64,000 bases of DNA from Yinghuangia seranimata (GTDB taxonomy: Bacteria; Actinomycetota; Actinomycetes; Streptomycetales; Streptomycetaceae). Shown here one piece after another: positions 50,963-60,107 of this stretch. Under the pieces are notes generated by a model. It saw only the letters and a list, made by a program, of their open reading frames with translations, did no database searches and was not told the DNA's origin. The position numbers and the translations under genes are program-made. The DNA lies in the NCBI RefSeq assembly GCF_029953285.1, contig NZ_JASAOI010000002.1, positions 1-64,000 of the forward strand, written 5' to 3'. The first letter of the stretch is position 1. Each line of letters starts with the position of its first letter.

Positions 50963-52534
50963 TCAGCGGGGGCAGAGCAGCGCCACGCGCACGTCCAGCC
51001 GGTCGTCCAGGCTGCCCAGGTCGCGCCCGATCAGGTGCTCGATGCGGGCGATGCGGTAGCGGACGGTGTTGACGTGCAGGTCGAGGTCCTCGGCGGTGCG
51101 GATCCACGAGCCGTTGTTGGCGAGGAACAGGGCCAGCGTGGAGAGTAGGGCGGTGTGGGTCGTCGTCGGGCGTGCGACGAGCGGGCCGAGCACGTGGGCG
51201 GCGAACGCGGCGCGGGCGGCGGCCGGGATGCCCGAGACCAGTGCGGCGACCGTGGTCAGGTCATCCGTCGTCACGACGTCGTCGGCGGCGGACGGCGCCG
51301 AGGAGCGCGCGGCGTCCAGGCTGTACCGGGCCTGCTGCAGTGCGTCGGACAGGTGTTCGGCGGTCATGGCGGTCGCGCTGATGCCGACGCGCACGCCGGC
51401 GTCCGGGTCGCAGTGCCGGAGGAGCGGCAGCAGCCGGCGAAGCCCGAGGTCGGCGCCGTCGCCGACCACGACCACAGCGACGGCCTCGTCGGGGCCGGTC
51501 GCCGCGACGGCGTACGGGCGGCCGGGGGAGTGGGCCAGCAGCTCCTCGAGCGCGGCGGCCGCCGGTGACGAACGTTCCTTCGAGGAAAGGTTGTTCGATG
51601 CCGGTGAGGCTTCACCCGGCTCGACGGCCAGGGCGACGACCCGGTACGGCCCGGCCGCCGGCAGCCCGCAGTTCCGCAACGCCGCCCCCACCCACCGCTC
51701 TCCCCGGCCGTTCGACCGCAGGATGCCGACGAGTTCGGCCGCCGCGCCGCGCGCCGTCGAGCGATCCGTCGCCGCGGCGTGCCGGCCCTGCGCCAGCGCG
51801 TCCGCCAGGTCCTGGACGAGCCGCCGCGGGGCACCGGCCGAGCACCTGTCTGCCGGGTCGCCGGTGTGCAGGAACCACGCGTCGTACGGCCCCGCTTCGC
51901 CGTCTATCCGCACGGTGTGGGACGGCTCCGCGCGCCTCGCGGCCAGTTCGGCGGCGGGCAGATCGGGCGCGGCCGGTGTCCGGGCGAGTGTGCGCCCGGT
52001 CGCGGTGACGAGCCGGCACGCCGCCGGCCCGAGGTCGGCGAAGGCCGCGTCCATGAGCTGCTGCGGGGACGCACCGTTCGCGGCCAGGTCGCGCAGGTGT
52101 TCGCGTACGGGCGTGGCCGGCGTGTGCCCGTCCTCGGCATGTCCGGTGATGTCGCCCCACAACCGCAGGTACACGGTGTCGGTGATGGACCGGAACGAGA
52201 TGTGCGCCGGAACGGCGAGCACCGGGATGTCGCGGCGGCGGCACGCGGCCACCACCGGCTCCGGGACGGCGCCGTGGGTCTCCTCGCCTGCCAACAGGCA
52301 GGCCGCGCCCGCGGATTCCAGCGAGGCGGCGAACCGGTCGGCGGTGGCCGGATCGCCCCTCGGGCTCCACCACACCAGGCCCGTCAGGACGGCTTCACCC
52401 GCACGGAGGAAGCGCGCCGGGTCCTCGAGGTCGGTGGCGGTGATGCCGTTGATGCGTCGGTCCAGTTGGTCGTCGTCGGCCCACACGGCGGCCAGGTCCA
52501 ACGCGTCGACGGCGAGGAGGTCCGCGACCTTCAT
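50963..52534 (-). CDS. PucR-family transcriptional regulator
   Basis: 523 residues from ATG 52534 with AGGAGA 6 bases upstream. N-terminal PucR domain KVADLLAVDALDLAAVWADDDQLDRRINGITATDLEDPARFLRAGEAVLTG; a GGDEF-like CdaR middle; and the C-terminal helix-turn-helix LLSTLALFLANNGSWIRTAEDLDLHVNTVRYRIARIEHLIGRDL. PucR proteins activate purine catabolism in Bacillus; here it is divergent from a molbindin gene, so molybdenum- or purine-related control is plausible. Confidence 0.92.
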   Translation of the reverse strand: MKVADLLAVDALDLAAVWADDDQLDRRINGITATDLEDPARFLRAGEAVLTGLVWWSPRGDPATADRFAASLESAGAACLLAGEETHGAVPEPVVAACRRRDIPVLAVPAHISFRSITDTVYLRLWGDITGHAEDGHTPATPVREHLRDLAANGASPQQLMDAAFADLGPAACRLVTATGRTLARTPAAPDLPAAELAARRAEPSHTVRIDGEAGPYDAWFLHTGDPADRCSAGAPRRLVQDLADALAQGRHAAATDRSTARGAAAELVGILRSNGRGERWVGAALRNCGLPAAGPYRVVALAVEPGEASPASNNLSSKERSSPAAAALEELLAHSPGRPYAVAATGPDEAVAVVVVGDGADLGLRRLLPLLRHCDPDAGVRVGISATAMTAEHLSDALQQARYSLDAARSSAPSAADDVVTTDDLTTVAALVSGIPAAARAAFAAHVLGPLVARPTTTHTALLSTLALFLANNGSWIRTAEDLDLHVNTVRYRIARIEHLIGRDLGSLDDRLDVRVALLCPR

Positions 52535-52821
52535 CAGCTGTCTCCTGTTATCGAGGGCCCTCCAAGGAGACACGGGCAAGTGCGTGTTGATCAATCATCA
52601 GGAACCCGCAAATGCGAGGGTGCGATGCCGTCGCGCTTTGGCTGATCCGCCAAAACCGGGCGACACGACGACGCGTGGCCGGGCGCGGCCGGCGCCTGAG
52701 CGACACGGGGTGGGATGAATCGCCCTGAAACGGATCAACGGGCATAGCATGCGGAATGCCGCGGGCCGCCCGGTGTGCACCCCGGCGACCCGTCGACCGC
52801 ACCCCTCAGTGAGGCCTCCCG

Positions 52822-53241
52822 ATGAGCCTGAGCATCCGCAACCAGATCGCGGGCACCGTCAGTTCCGTCAGCCCGGGCGAGGCCATGGCGACCGTCAAGG
52901 TCCGCCTCGTCGGCGGGCAGGAGGTCACCGCCGCGATCACCCTGGAAGCGGCCAAGGAGCTCGCCCTCGCGTCCGGTTCGCCCGTTCGGGTGCTGGTGAA
53001 GTCGACCGAGGTCGCGCTGGCGACCGGGTCCGTCGACGGGCTGTCCATCCGCAACCGGCTGCCCGGCACGGTCACCGACGTCAACGCGGGCGGCGCCATG
53101 GCGTCCGTCAAGGTCGCGGTGGCGGGCGGGGAGCTGACGGCGGCGATCACGAAGGACGCGGTCGAGGACCTGGGGCTGGCGGCGGGGGTCGAGGTGACGG
53201 CGCTGGTCAAGTCGACGGAGGTGTCGCTCGGCGCCGCGTAG
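52822..53241 (+). CDS. di-mop molbindin (tandem TOBE domains)
   Basis: 139 residues. Two Mop repeats: LSIRNQIAGTVSSVSPGEAMATVKVRLVGGQEVTAAITLEAAKELALASGSPVRVLVKSTEVALA and LSIRNRLPGTVTDVNAGGAMASVKVAVAGGELTAAITKDAVEDLGLAAGVEVTALVKSTEVSLG. Single-domain and two-domain molbindins bind molybdate or tungstate oligomers for storage or homeostasis. No riboswitch or ModE-like box could be identified in the 287-bp region upstream that it shares with pucR. Confidence 0.92.
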   Translation: MSLSIRNQIAGTVSSVSPGEAMATVKVRLVGGQEVTAAITLEAAKELALASGSPVRVLVKSTEVALATGSVDGLSIRNRLPGTVTDVNAGGAMASVKVAVAGGELTAAITKDAVEDLGLAAGVEVTALVKSTEVSLGAA

Positions 53242-53404
53242 GGGGTGGCGTCCGCGGGCGCAGTATCAAGAGTCTCCCCCCGATCCATCTCGCTTCTGCG
53301 ATGTCAAGAGACCCTTCTGTATTGCTTTTGCGGAATGCTGATCTACCGTGGACCTTCCGGACACGGAGCGGCGTTCGCGGGGCGGCGGGGGGGTTGGCGT
53401 GGCG

Positions 53405-53875
53405 ATGGAGCGGACCGGAGCGGCGGGACTTGCCGCGGGCGGTGTGATGCGCCTCGGGGGCGAAGTCCGTTCCCCGCGCGTCGTCGCGATGGACGACCTG
53501 CGGTCGCTGCCGCAGCAGGAGCGCGCCGTCACGTTCACCTGCCGCAAGAGCGGCGTACGGCGGCACGCCTTCAGCGGGCCGCTGCTCCTGGACGTGGCGG
53601 CCCTCGCCGGCCCGGCGTTCGTCCCGAACGAGCGCAAGGACCGGCTGCGGTTCCTCATCTCGCTGCGCGGCGCGGACGGTCACCTCGTCGTGCTCTCCTG
53701 GGCGGAGATCGACCCGGAGTTCGGGAACGGGCCGGTGCTGCTCGGCGTCACGCGCGACGGGCTCGCGCTCGACGACGAGGGGCCGCAGCTCGTGGTGCCC
53801 GGGGACGTGTGCGGGGCGCGGAACGTCAGCGGCATCGTGGAACTGCGGATCTTCAGCGAGCCGGCCGGGCGCTGA
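53405..53875 (+). CDS. sulfite-oxidase-fold molybdopterin-domain-like protein
   Basis: About 156 residues from ATG 53405; a GTG at 53348 is also open. LGGEVRSPRVVAMDDLRSLPQQERAVTFTCRKSGVRRHAFSGPLLLDVAALAGPAFVPNERKDRLRFLISLRGADGHLVVLSWAEIDPEFG follows the small Oxidored_molyb domain pattern. The Cys after VTF may be a remnant Mo ligand position, but the full set of cofactor residues cannot be confirmed. It lies 164 bp after the molbindin. The upstream stretch is locally A/T-richer. Confidence 0.7.
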   Translation: MERTGAAGLAAGGVMRLGGEVRSPRVVAMDDLRSLPQQERAVTFTCRKSGVRRHAFSGPLLLDVAALAGPAFVPNERKDRLRFLISLRGADGHLVVLSWAEIDPEFGNGPVLLGVTRDGLALDDEGPQLVVPGDVCGARNVSGIVELRIFSEPAGR

Positions 53876-53914
53876 GGCCGCCTGGCCCGACGTGTCGGGC
53901 CCGCCGCCCGGTGG

Positions 53915-54520
53915 TCAGGCGGGGCGGAGGCTATGGAGCGCCGTCTCGACGACCGAGTCGGCGTACGCGTGGGTCAGCGGGCCGGTGCGCAACAGCCAGC
54001 GGTTGAGCACCGGGCCCCAGATGACGTCGATCGCGGTGTCGAGGTCGACGTCGTCGACGAGTTGCCCGGCCTCCTGGGCGGCGCGCAGGCGATGCCGCTT
54101 GAGCTCGCGGACCGGCTCGTCGAGGCGTTCGGCGTACGTCGCGGCCAGGGCGGGGTCGGTCGCCACCTCCACCGTGAGCGCGCGCATCGGTTCGGCGATA
54201 CGCGGGTCGTTGAGCTCGGTGACCGTCGCGTGCAGGACGGCCTTGAGGTCGGCTTCGAGGTCGCCGGTGTCCGGAAGTTCGGTGTCGCCCGCCTCGGTCT
54301 CACTGAGCAGGAGGAACGCGTCGATCAGCACGGCGCCCTTGGTCGGCCACCAGCGGTAGATCGTCTGCTTGCCCACGCCCGCGCGCGCGGCGATCGCCTC
54401 GATGCTCAGCTTCGCGTACCCGAGTTCGCCGGCGAGCTCGAAGGCCGCGGTGAGGATCGCGCGGCGGGACGACTCGCGGCGGCGGGCGGCGTTCGGGGCT
54501 GGGGCTGAGGTCGGCGTCAC
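53915..54520 (-). CDS. TetR-family transcriptional regulator
   Basis: 201 residues from GTG 54520. HTH SSRRAILTAAFELAGELGYAKLSIEAIAARAGVGKQTIYRWWPTKGAVLIDAFLLL; the C-terminal domain is of the TetR_C_16/AcrR-like type. Divergent from the ABC-F gene with two AGACGG-N-CCGTCT operators between. Confidence 0.92.
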   Translation of the reverse strand: MTPTSAPAPNAARRRESSRRAILTAAFELAGELGYAKLSIEAIAARAGVGKQTIYRWWPTKGAVLIDAFLLLSETEAGDTELPDTGDLEADLKAVLHATVTELNDPRIAEPMRALTVEVATDPALAATYAERLDEPVRELKRHRLRAAQEAGQLVDDVDLDTAIDVIWGPVLNRWLLRTGPLTHAYADSVVETALHSLRPA

Positions 54521-54547
54521 GAGGCCACGGTAGCAGTTGGTGAGACG

Positions 54548-54618
54548 AGACGGTCCGTCTTGACTCGGCCGACCTGGCGCTGCATACTCGAGCACGTCGA
54601 CGAGACGGACCGTCTCGT
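54548..54618. promoter_or_regulatory. two TetR operators
   Basis: Site 1: AGACGGTCCGTCT (54548-54560). Site 2: ACGAGACGGACCGTCTCGT (54600-54618), a 19-bp palindrome around a central A. The shared core is AGACGG-N-CCGTCT with centres 55 bp apart. Confidence 0.85.
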
Positions 54619-54754
54619 CTCGGAGATTCGAAGTCGACGTCGAAGGAGAGTCAGCCTGACCGGTCCAGCCCGCCGCCGAACCCCGCCGCGCACACCGCGG
54701 AGCCTCCACCACGACCGACACCACCGGCTCTGCCGAGAACAGGGGGATGCATCC

Positions 54755-56437
54755 ATGTTCCGTTCACAACTGTCCCTGCACGACGTCTCGCGCTCCTACG
54801 ACGACCACGTCGTCCTGGACGCGGTGTCGATCACCGTCAGGCCGGGGGAGAAGGCCGGGATCATAGGAGACAACGGCGCGGGCAAGTCCACACTGCTCCG
54901 CCTCGTCGCCGGCGTGGACCGGCCCGACGGCGGCGAGGTCACCGTGGTCGCGCCGGGCGGCGTGGGCTACCTCGCCCAGACCCTCGAACTGCCGCCGACC
55001 GCGACCGTCCAGGACGCCGTCGACCTCGCACTCGCCGACCTGCGCGGCCTCGAGGCCGGCATGCGCGAGGCCGAGGCAGGGCTGCGCGGCCTGCACGACG
55101 GCGAACTGGCGGCGGCGCTGGAGGAGTACGGCGCTCTGGTCGCGCGGTACGAGGCCCGCGGCGGCTACGACGCCGACGCCCGCGTCGACGTCGCGCTGCA
55201 CGGCCTCGGCCTGCCCGGCCTGGACCGCGGGCGGCCGCTCGGCGCGCTGTCCGGCGGCGAGCGCTCCCGGCTCGCGCTGGCCGCGACCCTCGCGTCCCGG
55301 CCCGAGCTCCTGCTGCTGGACGAGCCGACGAACGACCTCGACGACCAGGCCGTCGCCTGGCTCGAGGGCCACCTGCGCGCGCACCGCGGCACGGTGCTCG
55401 CGGTCACCCACGACCGGGTGTTCCTCGAGCGCGTAGCGACCACGATCCTGGAGGTCGCGGAGGGCCGGGTCACCCGCTACGGCGACGGCTACGACGGCTA
55501 CCTCGCCGCCAAGGCCGCCGAGCGTCGGCGCAGGCTGCGCGAGTACGAGGACTGGAAGGCCGAACTGTCGCGCAACCGACAGCTGGTCGAGTCCAACGTC
55601 GCGCGCATGGCGGCGATACCGACGAAGGTCCCGCTCGCGGTGTTCGGGCACGGCGCGTTCCGGGCCCGCGGGCGCGGCCACGGGGCGATGGGGCGCATCC
55701 GCAACGCGAAGGAGCGGGTGGCGCGGCTGACCGGCGACCCGGTCGCGCCGCCGCCCGAGCCGTTGGTGTTCGCCGCGCGGATCACGACCGAGGGCGGCGA
55801 AAGGGCTCTCGGGCGGCCGGAGTCGGGAGGCGGGAAGAGCCCGGTCACGCTCGACGGCGTCCGCGTCGGCACCCGTCTGCACATGCCGTCACTGGCCGTC
55901 GGGGCGGGCGAACGACTGCTCGTCACCGGCCCCAACGGCGCCGGCAAGACCACGCTCATGCGCGTCATAGCGGGCGAACTCCCGCCCGACGAGGGGACGG
56001 TGCACATCCACGGGCGGGTCGGCCACCTGCGGCAGGAGGAAACCCCGTGGCCGCCCGGGACGACGGTGGTCGAGGCCTTCGCACAGGGCCGACCGGGCGA
56101 CCTGGACGGGCACGCCGAGCACCTGCTCTCGCTCGGCCTGTTCGCCCCCGCAGACCTGCACCGCACGGTCGGGACGCTGTCCTACGGGCAGCGCCGCCGC
56201 ATCGAACTCGCCCGGCTGGTCGCCGACCCGGTCGACCTGCTGCTCCTCGACGAACCCACGAACCACCTGGCCCCGGCCCTGGTGGAGGAACTGGAGGCGG
56301 CCTTGGCCGACTACCCGGGCGCGGTCGTGATCGTCACCCACGACCGCCGCATGCGCAGCCGCTTCTCCGGCACCCGCCTGGCCCTCGACGCCGGCCGGGT
56401 CGTCGAGTCCGGCACACGGGTCCACGCCGCGGCGTGA
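54755..56437 (+). CDS. ABC-F ATPase (antibiotic-resistance type)
   Basis: 560 residues from ATG 54755. Two ATPase domains without membrane spans: GDNGAGKST / LSGGERSRLALAATLASRPELLLLDEPTNDLD, and GPNGAGKTT / LSYGQRRRIELARLVADPVDLLLLDEPTNHLAP. The charged inter-domain linker (RRRRLREYEDWKAELSRNRQLVESNVARMAAIPTKVPLAVFGHGAFRARGRG) is the P-site-tRNA-interacting element of ribosome-protection ABC-F proteins. The linker is long enough for a resistance type. TetR repression through the twin sites is likely. Target antibiotic unknown. Confidence 0.92.
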   Translation: MFRSQLSLHDVSRSYDDHVVLDAVSITVRPGEKAGIIGDNGAGKSTLLRLVAGVDRPDGGEVTVVAPGGVGYLAQTLELPPTATVQDAVDLALADLRGLEAGMREAEAGLRGLHDGELAAALEEYGALVARYEARGGYDADARVDVALHGLGLPGLDRGRPLGALSGGERSRLALAATLASRPELLLLDEPTNDLDDQAVAWLEGHLRAHRGTVLAVTHDRVFLERVATTILEVAEGRVTRYGDGYDGYLAAKAAERRRRLREYEDWKAELSRNRQLVESNVARMAAIPTKVPLAVFGHGAFRARGRGHGAMGRIRNAKERVARLTGDPVAPPPEPLVFAARITTEGGERALGRPESGGGKSPVTLDGVRVGTRLHMPSLAVGAGERLLVTGPNGAGKTTLMRVIAGELPPDEGTVHIHGRVGHLRQEETPWPPGTTVVEAFAQGRPGDLDGHAEHLLSLGLFAPADLHRTVGTLSYGQRRRIELARLVADPVDLLLLDEPTNHLAPALVEELEAALADYPGAVVIVTHDRRMRSRFSGTRLALDAGRVVESGTRVHAAA

Positions 56438-56619
56438 CAGGCCCGAGCGCGGTGGCGGTAGGGAGCCTTCTCCGCCGCCGCGCTCGGCGGGCCCGGCTGA
56501 CCGCAGGCGGGAGGGGCAGGACACGCGCAACAACCCGGGTGATCCCCGACGTTCGTACGGTGGTCGCGCGCTCCGGACAACGCGCCTGCCGTGTCGGGGC
56601 GGTCCGCGATACTGCGCCG

Positions 56620-57276
56620 GTGCTTGATCACACAGTCCTGTCCGAAGGGGACAAGCCGGCCGGTGTGCGGCCGTGGACGACCGCCGATGCCGAGGTCTGG
56701 GCGGCCGTCCACGTGCCGTGGTTCCTGCGGGCGGGGTGGCCTGTCGCGGCCATGGTCGCGGCCGCGCTCACCGTGCTCTTCACGGCGGAGCCGGAGGGGT
56801 GCCCGTCCGGAGGCACCTGTGCCCCGGGCGCGGCCTTGCCGGTGACCTTTGGGCTCGTCGTGGTGTACGTCGTGTCCCTGGTCAGGCTGGCGGTGCTGGC
56901 GGTGCTGTGTGTGCCAGCCGTCGCGGTCGCCGCCGCGTACGCGGATCCGGTGACGGACGACGCCGCGTGGCGCTGGGGTCTCCTGGCGGCCGGCCTGGCG
57001 TGGGGGCTCGCGGCGTCGGTCGCACGGCTGGTCGCGGCGCGCAGACAGGCCGAGGTGCTGGCCGCCGACGGGCTCGATCAGGCCGCGGTCCCGTCGTCGG
57101 CCCTGCGGGACCGGCGGCGGCTCGTGCGTACGGCGGGCGCTTCCGCGGTGGTGGTCGCGGTCGCGGTGCTGTGCGCGGCGTTCGGTGCGGGCGTGAAGCC
57201 GGACCGATCCGACGCGCCCGTGGTGGCGTACGAAAGCCTGCTGATCCCCAAGGAGAAGAGGGGCACCACGTATTGA
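56620..57276 (+). CDS. polytopic membrane protein, unknown function
   Basis: 218 residues from GTG 56620 (VLDHTVLSEGDKPAGVRPWTTADAEVW). Four or five hydrophobic segments: WPVAAMVAAALTVLFTA, VTFGLVVVYVVSLVRLAVLAVLCVPAVAVAAAYA, WGLLAAGLAWGLAASVARLVAA, and AGASAVVVAVAVLCAAFGAGV. The C-terminal YESLLIPKEKRGTTY is soluble. Not recognised. Its TGA shares bases with the ATG of the next membrane gene (TGATG), so the two are coupled. Confidence 0.7.
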   Translation: MLDHTVLSEGDKPAGVRPWTTADAEVWAAVHVPWFLRAGWPVAAMVAAALTVLFTAEPEGCPSGGTCAPGAALPVTFGLVVVYVVSLVRLAVLAVLCVPAVAVAAAYADPVTDDAAWRWGLLAAGLAWGLAASVARLVAARRQAEVLAADGLDQAAVPSSALRDRRRLVRTAGASAVVVAVAVLCAAFGAGVKPDRSDAPVVAYESLLIPKEKRGTTY

Positions 57277-57849
57277 TGGTGGCCGTCGAAGACGGGTCCG
57301 GGAAGCCACCGCCCCGCCCCGGGGAGGAGTCCGAAAGGGACGGTGCGCTCTACTACCGCGGCTACTCCTACGCCGCCGACCTGACAGACCTCTCACCCCT
57401 GGCCTGGGCGGGCCTGTCGGCCGCCGGGGCCGGGTTCGTCGTCCTGGCCGGCACGCTCGTCACGCCGCGGCGTGCGGCACGCCTGCTCACCGGCACGTCG
57501 CCCGCGCGTCTGGTCCTCGCCCGCGAGCCGCGCCCCGGCCGGACGGTCGTCTACCCGGCGGACGACCACTTCGGCCACACCCCGCTGTTCGTCTGCGACC
57601 TGCCGGGACCGGGCGCCTCGGAGCGCATGTCCGAGGCGGTGCTGTACGGCATGCCGGTGGCGGGCGCGGCCGTCGCACTCACCGTTCCCGGCGGAGCCGA
57701 CGCGACCCGAACCGCCGTGACCCGAACCGCCCTGACCACGACTGGTGCGCCCCACGGAACAGGACCGGCACACGCCCGCCCCGTTCACGGTGTGGCTGCT
57801 GCCCCTCGGAGCCGTCGTGGCGCTGCTGCCGGCGTACGTCCTGCTGTAG
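57276..57849 (+). CDS. membrane protein, coupled partner, frameshifted near 57730
   Basis: ATG 57276. ALYYRGYSYAADLTDLSPLAWAGLSAAGAGFVVLAGTLVTPRRAARLL (one membrane helix), then a soluble region with VYPADDHFGHTPLFVCDLPGPGASERMSEAVLYGMPVAGAAVAL. A 15-bp direct repeat at 57704-57733 (GACCCGAACCGCC twice) is followed by loss of frame; from 57742 in the other frame the sequence reads LVRPTEQDRHTPAPFTVWLLPLGAVVALLPAYVLL and stops at 57849, restoring a final helix. So a one-base error or mutation splits the gene. Function unknown. Confidence 0.65.
57704..57733 (+). repeat. 15-bp direct repeat at the frameshift
   Basis: GACCCGAACCGCC occurs at 57704 and again at 57719, just before the frame change of the membrane protein gene. 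Confidence 0.65.
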
Positions 57850-57891
57850 GCGGCGCGTCGGCGCCGTCGGCCGCCGCGGGGCCGCCCCGCG

Positions 57892-58254
57892 TCAGCGGGA
57901 GACCAGCACCAGGCCGATGAGCCACGGTGTGGTGAGGCCCGCGAGGGCGGCCGCGAGTGCGGTGGCGGTGACCACCGTCACGGCCATGCGCCGCCGCAGG
58001 CCGCGGTAGCGCTGCTCGTATTCGGCGCGCAGTTCCTGCGCACGGGTGGCGAGTTGCCGCACGGTGCCGCGGGCCATCTCGGTGTGCGCGGCGCTGAGGA
58101 CGCGGACGAGGTCCTCACGCTGGGCCGTGGTCATCCACGGGAGGTGGTCGGCGGCGGCCTCGGCGTACGCCCGGCCCTCCGCCAGCTGGTGCTGCCAGTA
58201 CAGGTAGCCGTCCAGGCGGGCGAGTCCCGCCTGGACGTCGTCGTCGGGGGTCAC
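57892..58254 (-). CDS. small C-terminally anchored membrane protein next to ctaD
   Basis: 120 residues from GTG 58254, which overlaps the ctaD stop by 4 bases. A helical soluble part ([47 protein letters not shown], then [13 protein letters not shown]) is followed by one membrane helix [27 protein letters not shown]. Not recognised. Translational coupling with ctaD suggests a role in oxidase assembly or function, by inference only. Confidence 0.75.
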   Translation of the reverse strand: MTPDDDVQAGLARLDGYLYWQHQLAEGRAYAEAAADHLPWMTTAQREDLVRVLSAAHTEMARGTVRQLATRAQELRAEYEQRYRGLRRRMAVTVVTATALAAALAGLTTPWLIGLVLVSR

Positions 58255-59981
58255 GCGCGGTCGTCGCCCTCGGACTCGGTGCGGGTGGCGAGCGTGTCGT
58301 ACTCCCTGCCGTAGGTCACCTCGAGCGCCGAGATCTCGGGGTGGTGCAGGTCGAACGCGGGGGACTCGGAGGTGATGCGCGGCATCGAGGTGAAGTTGTG
58401 CCGCGGCGGCGGGCAGGAGGTCGCCCACTCGAGCGAACGGCCGTAGCCCCACGGGTCGTCGACCGTGACCTTCTTGCCGTACATCTGCGTCTTCCACACG
58501 TTGTACAGGAACGGGAGGACCGACAGCCCCAGCAGGAACGAGCCGATCGTCGACACCATGTTCAGCGAGGTGAAGCCGTCCGAGGCGAGGTAGTCGGCGT
58601 AGCGGCGGGGCATGCCCTCCGCACCGAGCCAGTGCTGCACCAGGAACGTCGTGTGGAAACCGACGAAGAGCGTCCAGAAGCAGATCTTCCCGAGCCGCTC
58701 GTCGAGCATCTTGCCGGTGAACTTCGGCCACCAGAAGTGGAAGCCGGCGAACATCGCGAACACGACCGTGCCGAACACCACGTAGTGGAAGTGGGCGACG
58801 ACGAAGTACGAGTCGGACACGTGGAAGTCGAGCGGCGGCGAGGCGAGGATGACGCCGGTCAGACCGCCGAACACGAACGTCACCAGGAACCCGACCGTCC
58901 ACAGCATCGGCGTCTCGAAGCTCAGGGACCCGCGCCACATGGTGCCGATCCAGTTGAAGAACTTCACTCCGGTGGGCACCGCGATCAGGAACGTCATCAA
59001 CGAGAAGAACGGCAGCATGACGGAGCCCGTGGCGAACATGTGGTGCGCCCACACCGCCACCGACAGACCCGCGATGGCGATCGTGGCGCCGATCAGGCCC
59101 TTGTAGCCGAACATCGGCTTGCGGGAGAAGACGGGGATGACTTCCGAGACGATGCCGAAGAACGGCAGCGCGATGATGTACACCTCGGGATGGCCGAAGA
59201 ACCAGAAGAGGTGCTGCCATAGGAGCGCGCCGCCGTTGGCCGCGTCGAAGATGTGCGCGCCGAACTTGCGGTCGGCCTCGAGGCACAGCAGCGCGGCGGC
59301 CAGCACCGGGAACGCGAACAGGACGAGCAGCGACGTCAGCAGGATGTTCCAGCAGAAGATCGGCATCCGGAACATCGTCAGGCCGGGCGCCCGCATCGCG
59401 ATGATCGTCGTGATGAAGTTGACCGCACCGAGGATGGTGCCGAAGCCGGAGAACGCCAGGCCCATGATCCACATGTCGGCACCGATGCCGGGGGATCGCA
59501 CCGCGTCGTTGAGCGGCGCGTACGCGAACCAGCCGAAGTCGGCCGCGCCCTGCGGGGTCAGGAACCCCGCCACGGCGATGGTCGAGCCGAACAGGTAGAG
59601 CCAGTACGCCAGCATGTTGAGCCGTGGGAACGCGACGTCCGGCGCCCCGATCTGCAACGGCATGATCCAGTTCGTGAAACCGGCGAACAGCGGCGTCGCG
59701 AACATCAGCAGCATGACCGTGCCGTGCATCGTGAACAGCTGGTTGAACTGCTCGTTGGTCAGGAACTGCATGCCCGGGCGGGCGAGCTCCGCGCGCATGA
59801 CCAGCGCCATGATGCCGCCGAACACGAAGAAGACGAACGACGTGATCAGATACAGGCTGCCGATGGTCTTGTGGTCGGTGGTGGTCATCCACCTGACGAC
59901 GGTGTTGCCGGGCGCTTTGGGGCGGGGAGGGATGCGACGCGCGGCGGTGGCGTAGCGCGCCGTGCCGGCCTCAACAGTCAT
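58251..59981 (-). CDS. ctaD: cytochrome c oxidase subunit I
   Basis: 576 residues from ATG 59981 ([16 protein letters not shown]). Twelve helices with the haem and Cu ligands: His in [10 protein letters not shown] (low-spin haem), [19 protein letters not shown] (Cu-B His-Pro-Glu-Val-Tyr with the cross-linked Tyr), [10 protein letters not shown] (paired His) and [11 protein letters not shown] (two haem ligands). Lys-channel and D-channel residues are in typical positions. No ctaC, ctaE or ctaF lie nearby, so this is likely an additional, isolated oxidase subunit. Confidence 0.93.
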   Translation of the reverse strand: MTVEAGTARYATAARRIPPRPKAPGNTVVRWMTTTDHKTIGSLYLITSFVFFVFGGIMALVMRAELARPGMQFLTNEQFNQLFTMHGTVMLLMFATPLFAGFTNWIMPLQIGAPDVAFPRLNMLAYWLYLFGSTIAVAGFLTPQGAADFGWFAYAPLNDAVRSPGIGADMWIMGLAFSGFGTILGAVNFITTIIAMRAPGLTMFRMPIFCWNILLTSLLVLFAFPVLAAALLCLEADRKFGAHIFDAANGGALLWQHLFWFFGHPEVYIIALPFFGIVSEVIPVFSRKPMFGYKGLIGATIAIAGLSVAVWAHHMFATGSVMLPFFSLMTFLIAVPTGVKFFNWIGTMWRGSLSFETPMLWTVGFLVTFVFGGLTGVILASPPLDFHVSDSYFVVAHFHYVVFGTVVFAMFAGFHFWWPKFTGKMLDERLGKICFWTLFVGFHTTFLVQHWLGAEGMPRRYADYLASDGFTSLNMVSTIGSFLLGLSVLPFLYNVWKTQMYGKKVTVDDPWGYGRSLEWATSCPPPRHNFTSMPRITSESPAFDLHHPEISALEVTYGREYDTLATRTESEGDDRA

Positions 59982-60107
59982 GGGCGGGTACCTCGCGGGT
60001 GTCGGAGATCCGGATCTCAGCGCATCGTCCCGGAACCCGCCCCTCCGGATGGCCGCGACACCGTCCCCCATCCGGGGGCCAGGCGCGGCAACCGGGTGAA
60101 TCCGCCG

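Noticed and set aside
52535-52821. molybdenum-cofactor riboswitch upstream of the molbindin
   Set aside because: I could not find the expected conserved stems; the region may only contain divergent promoters.
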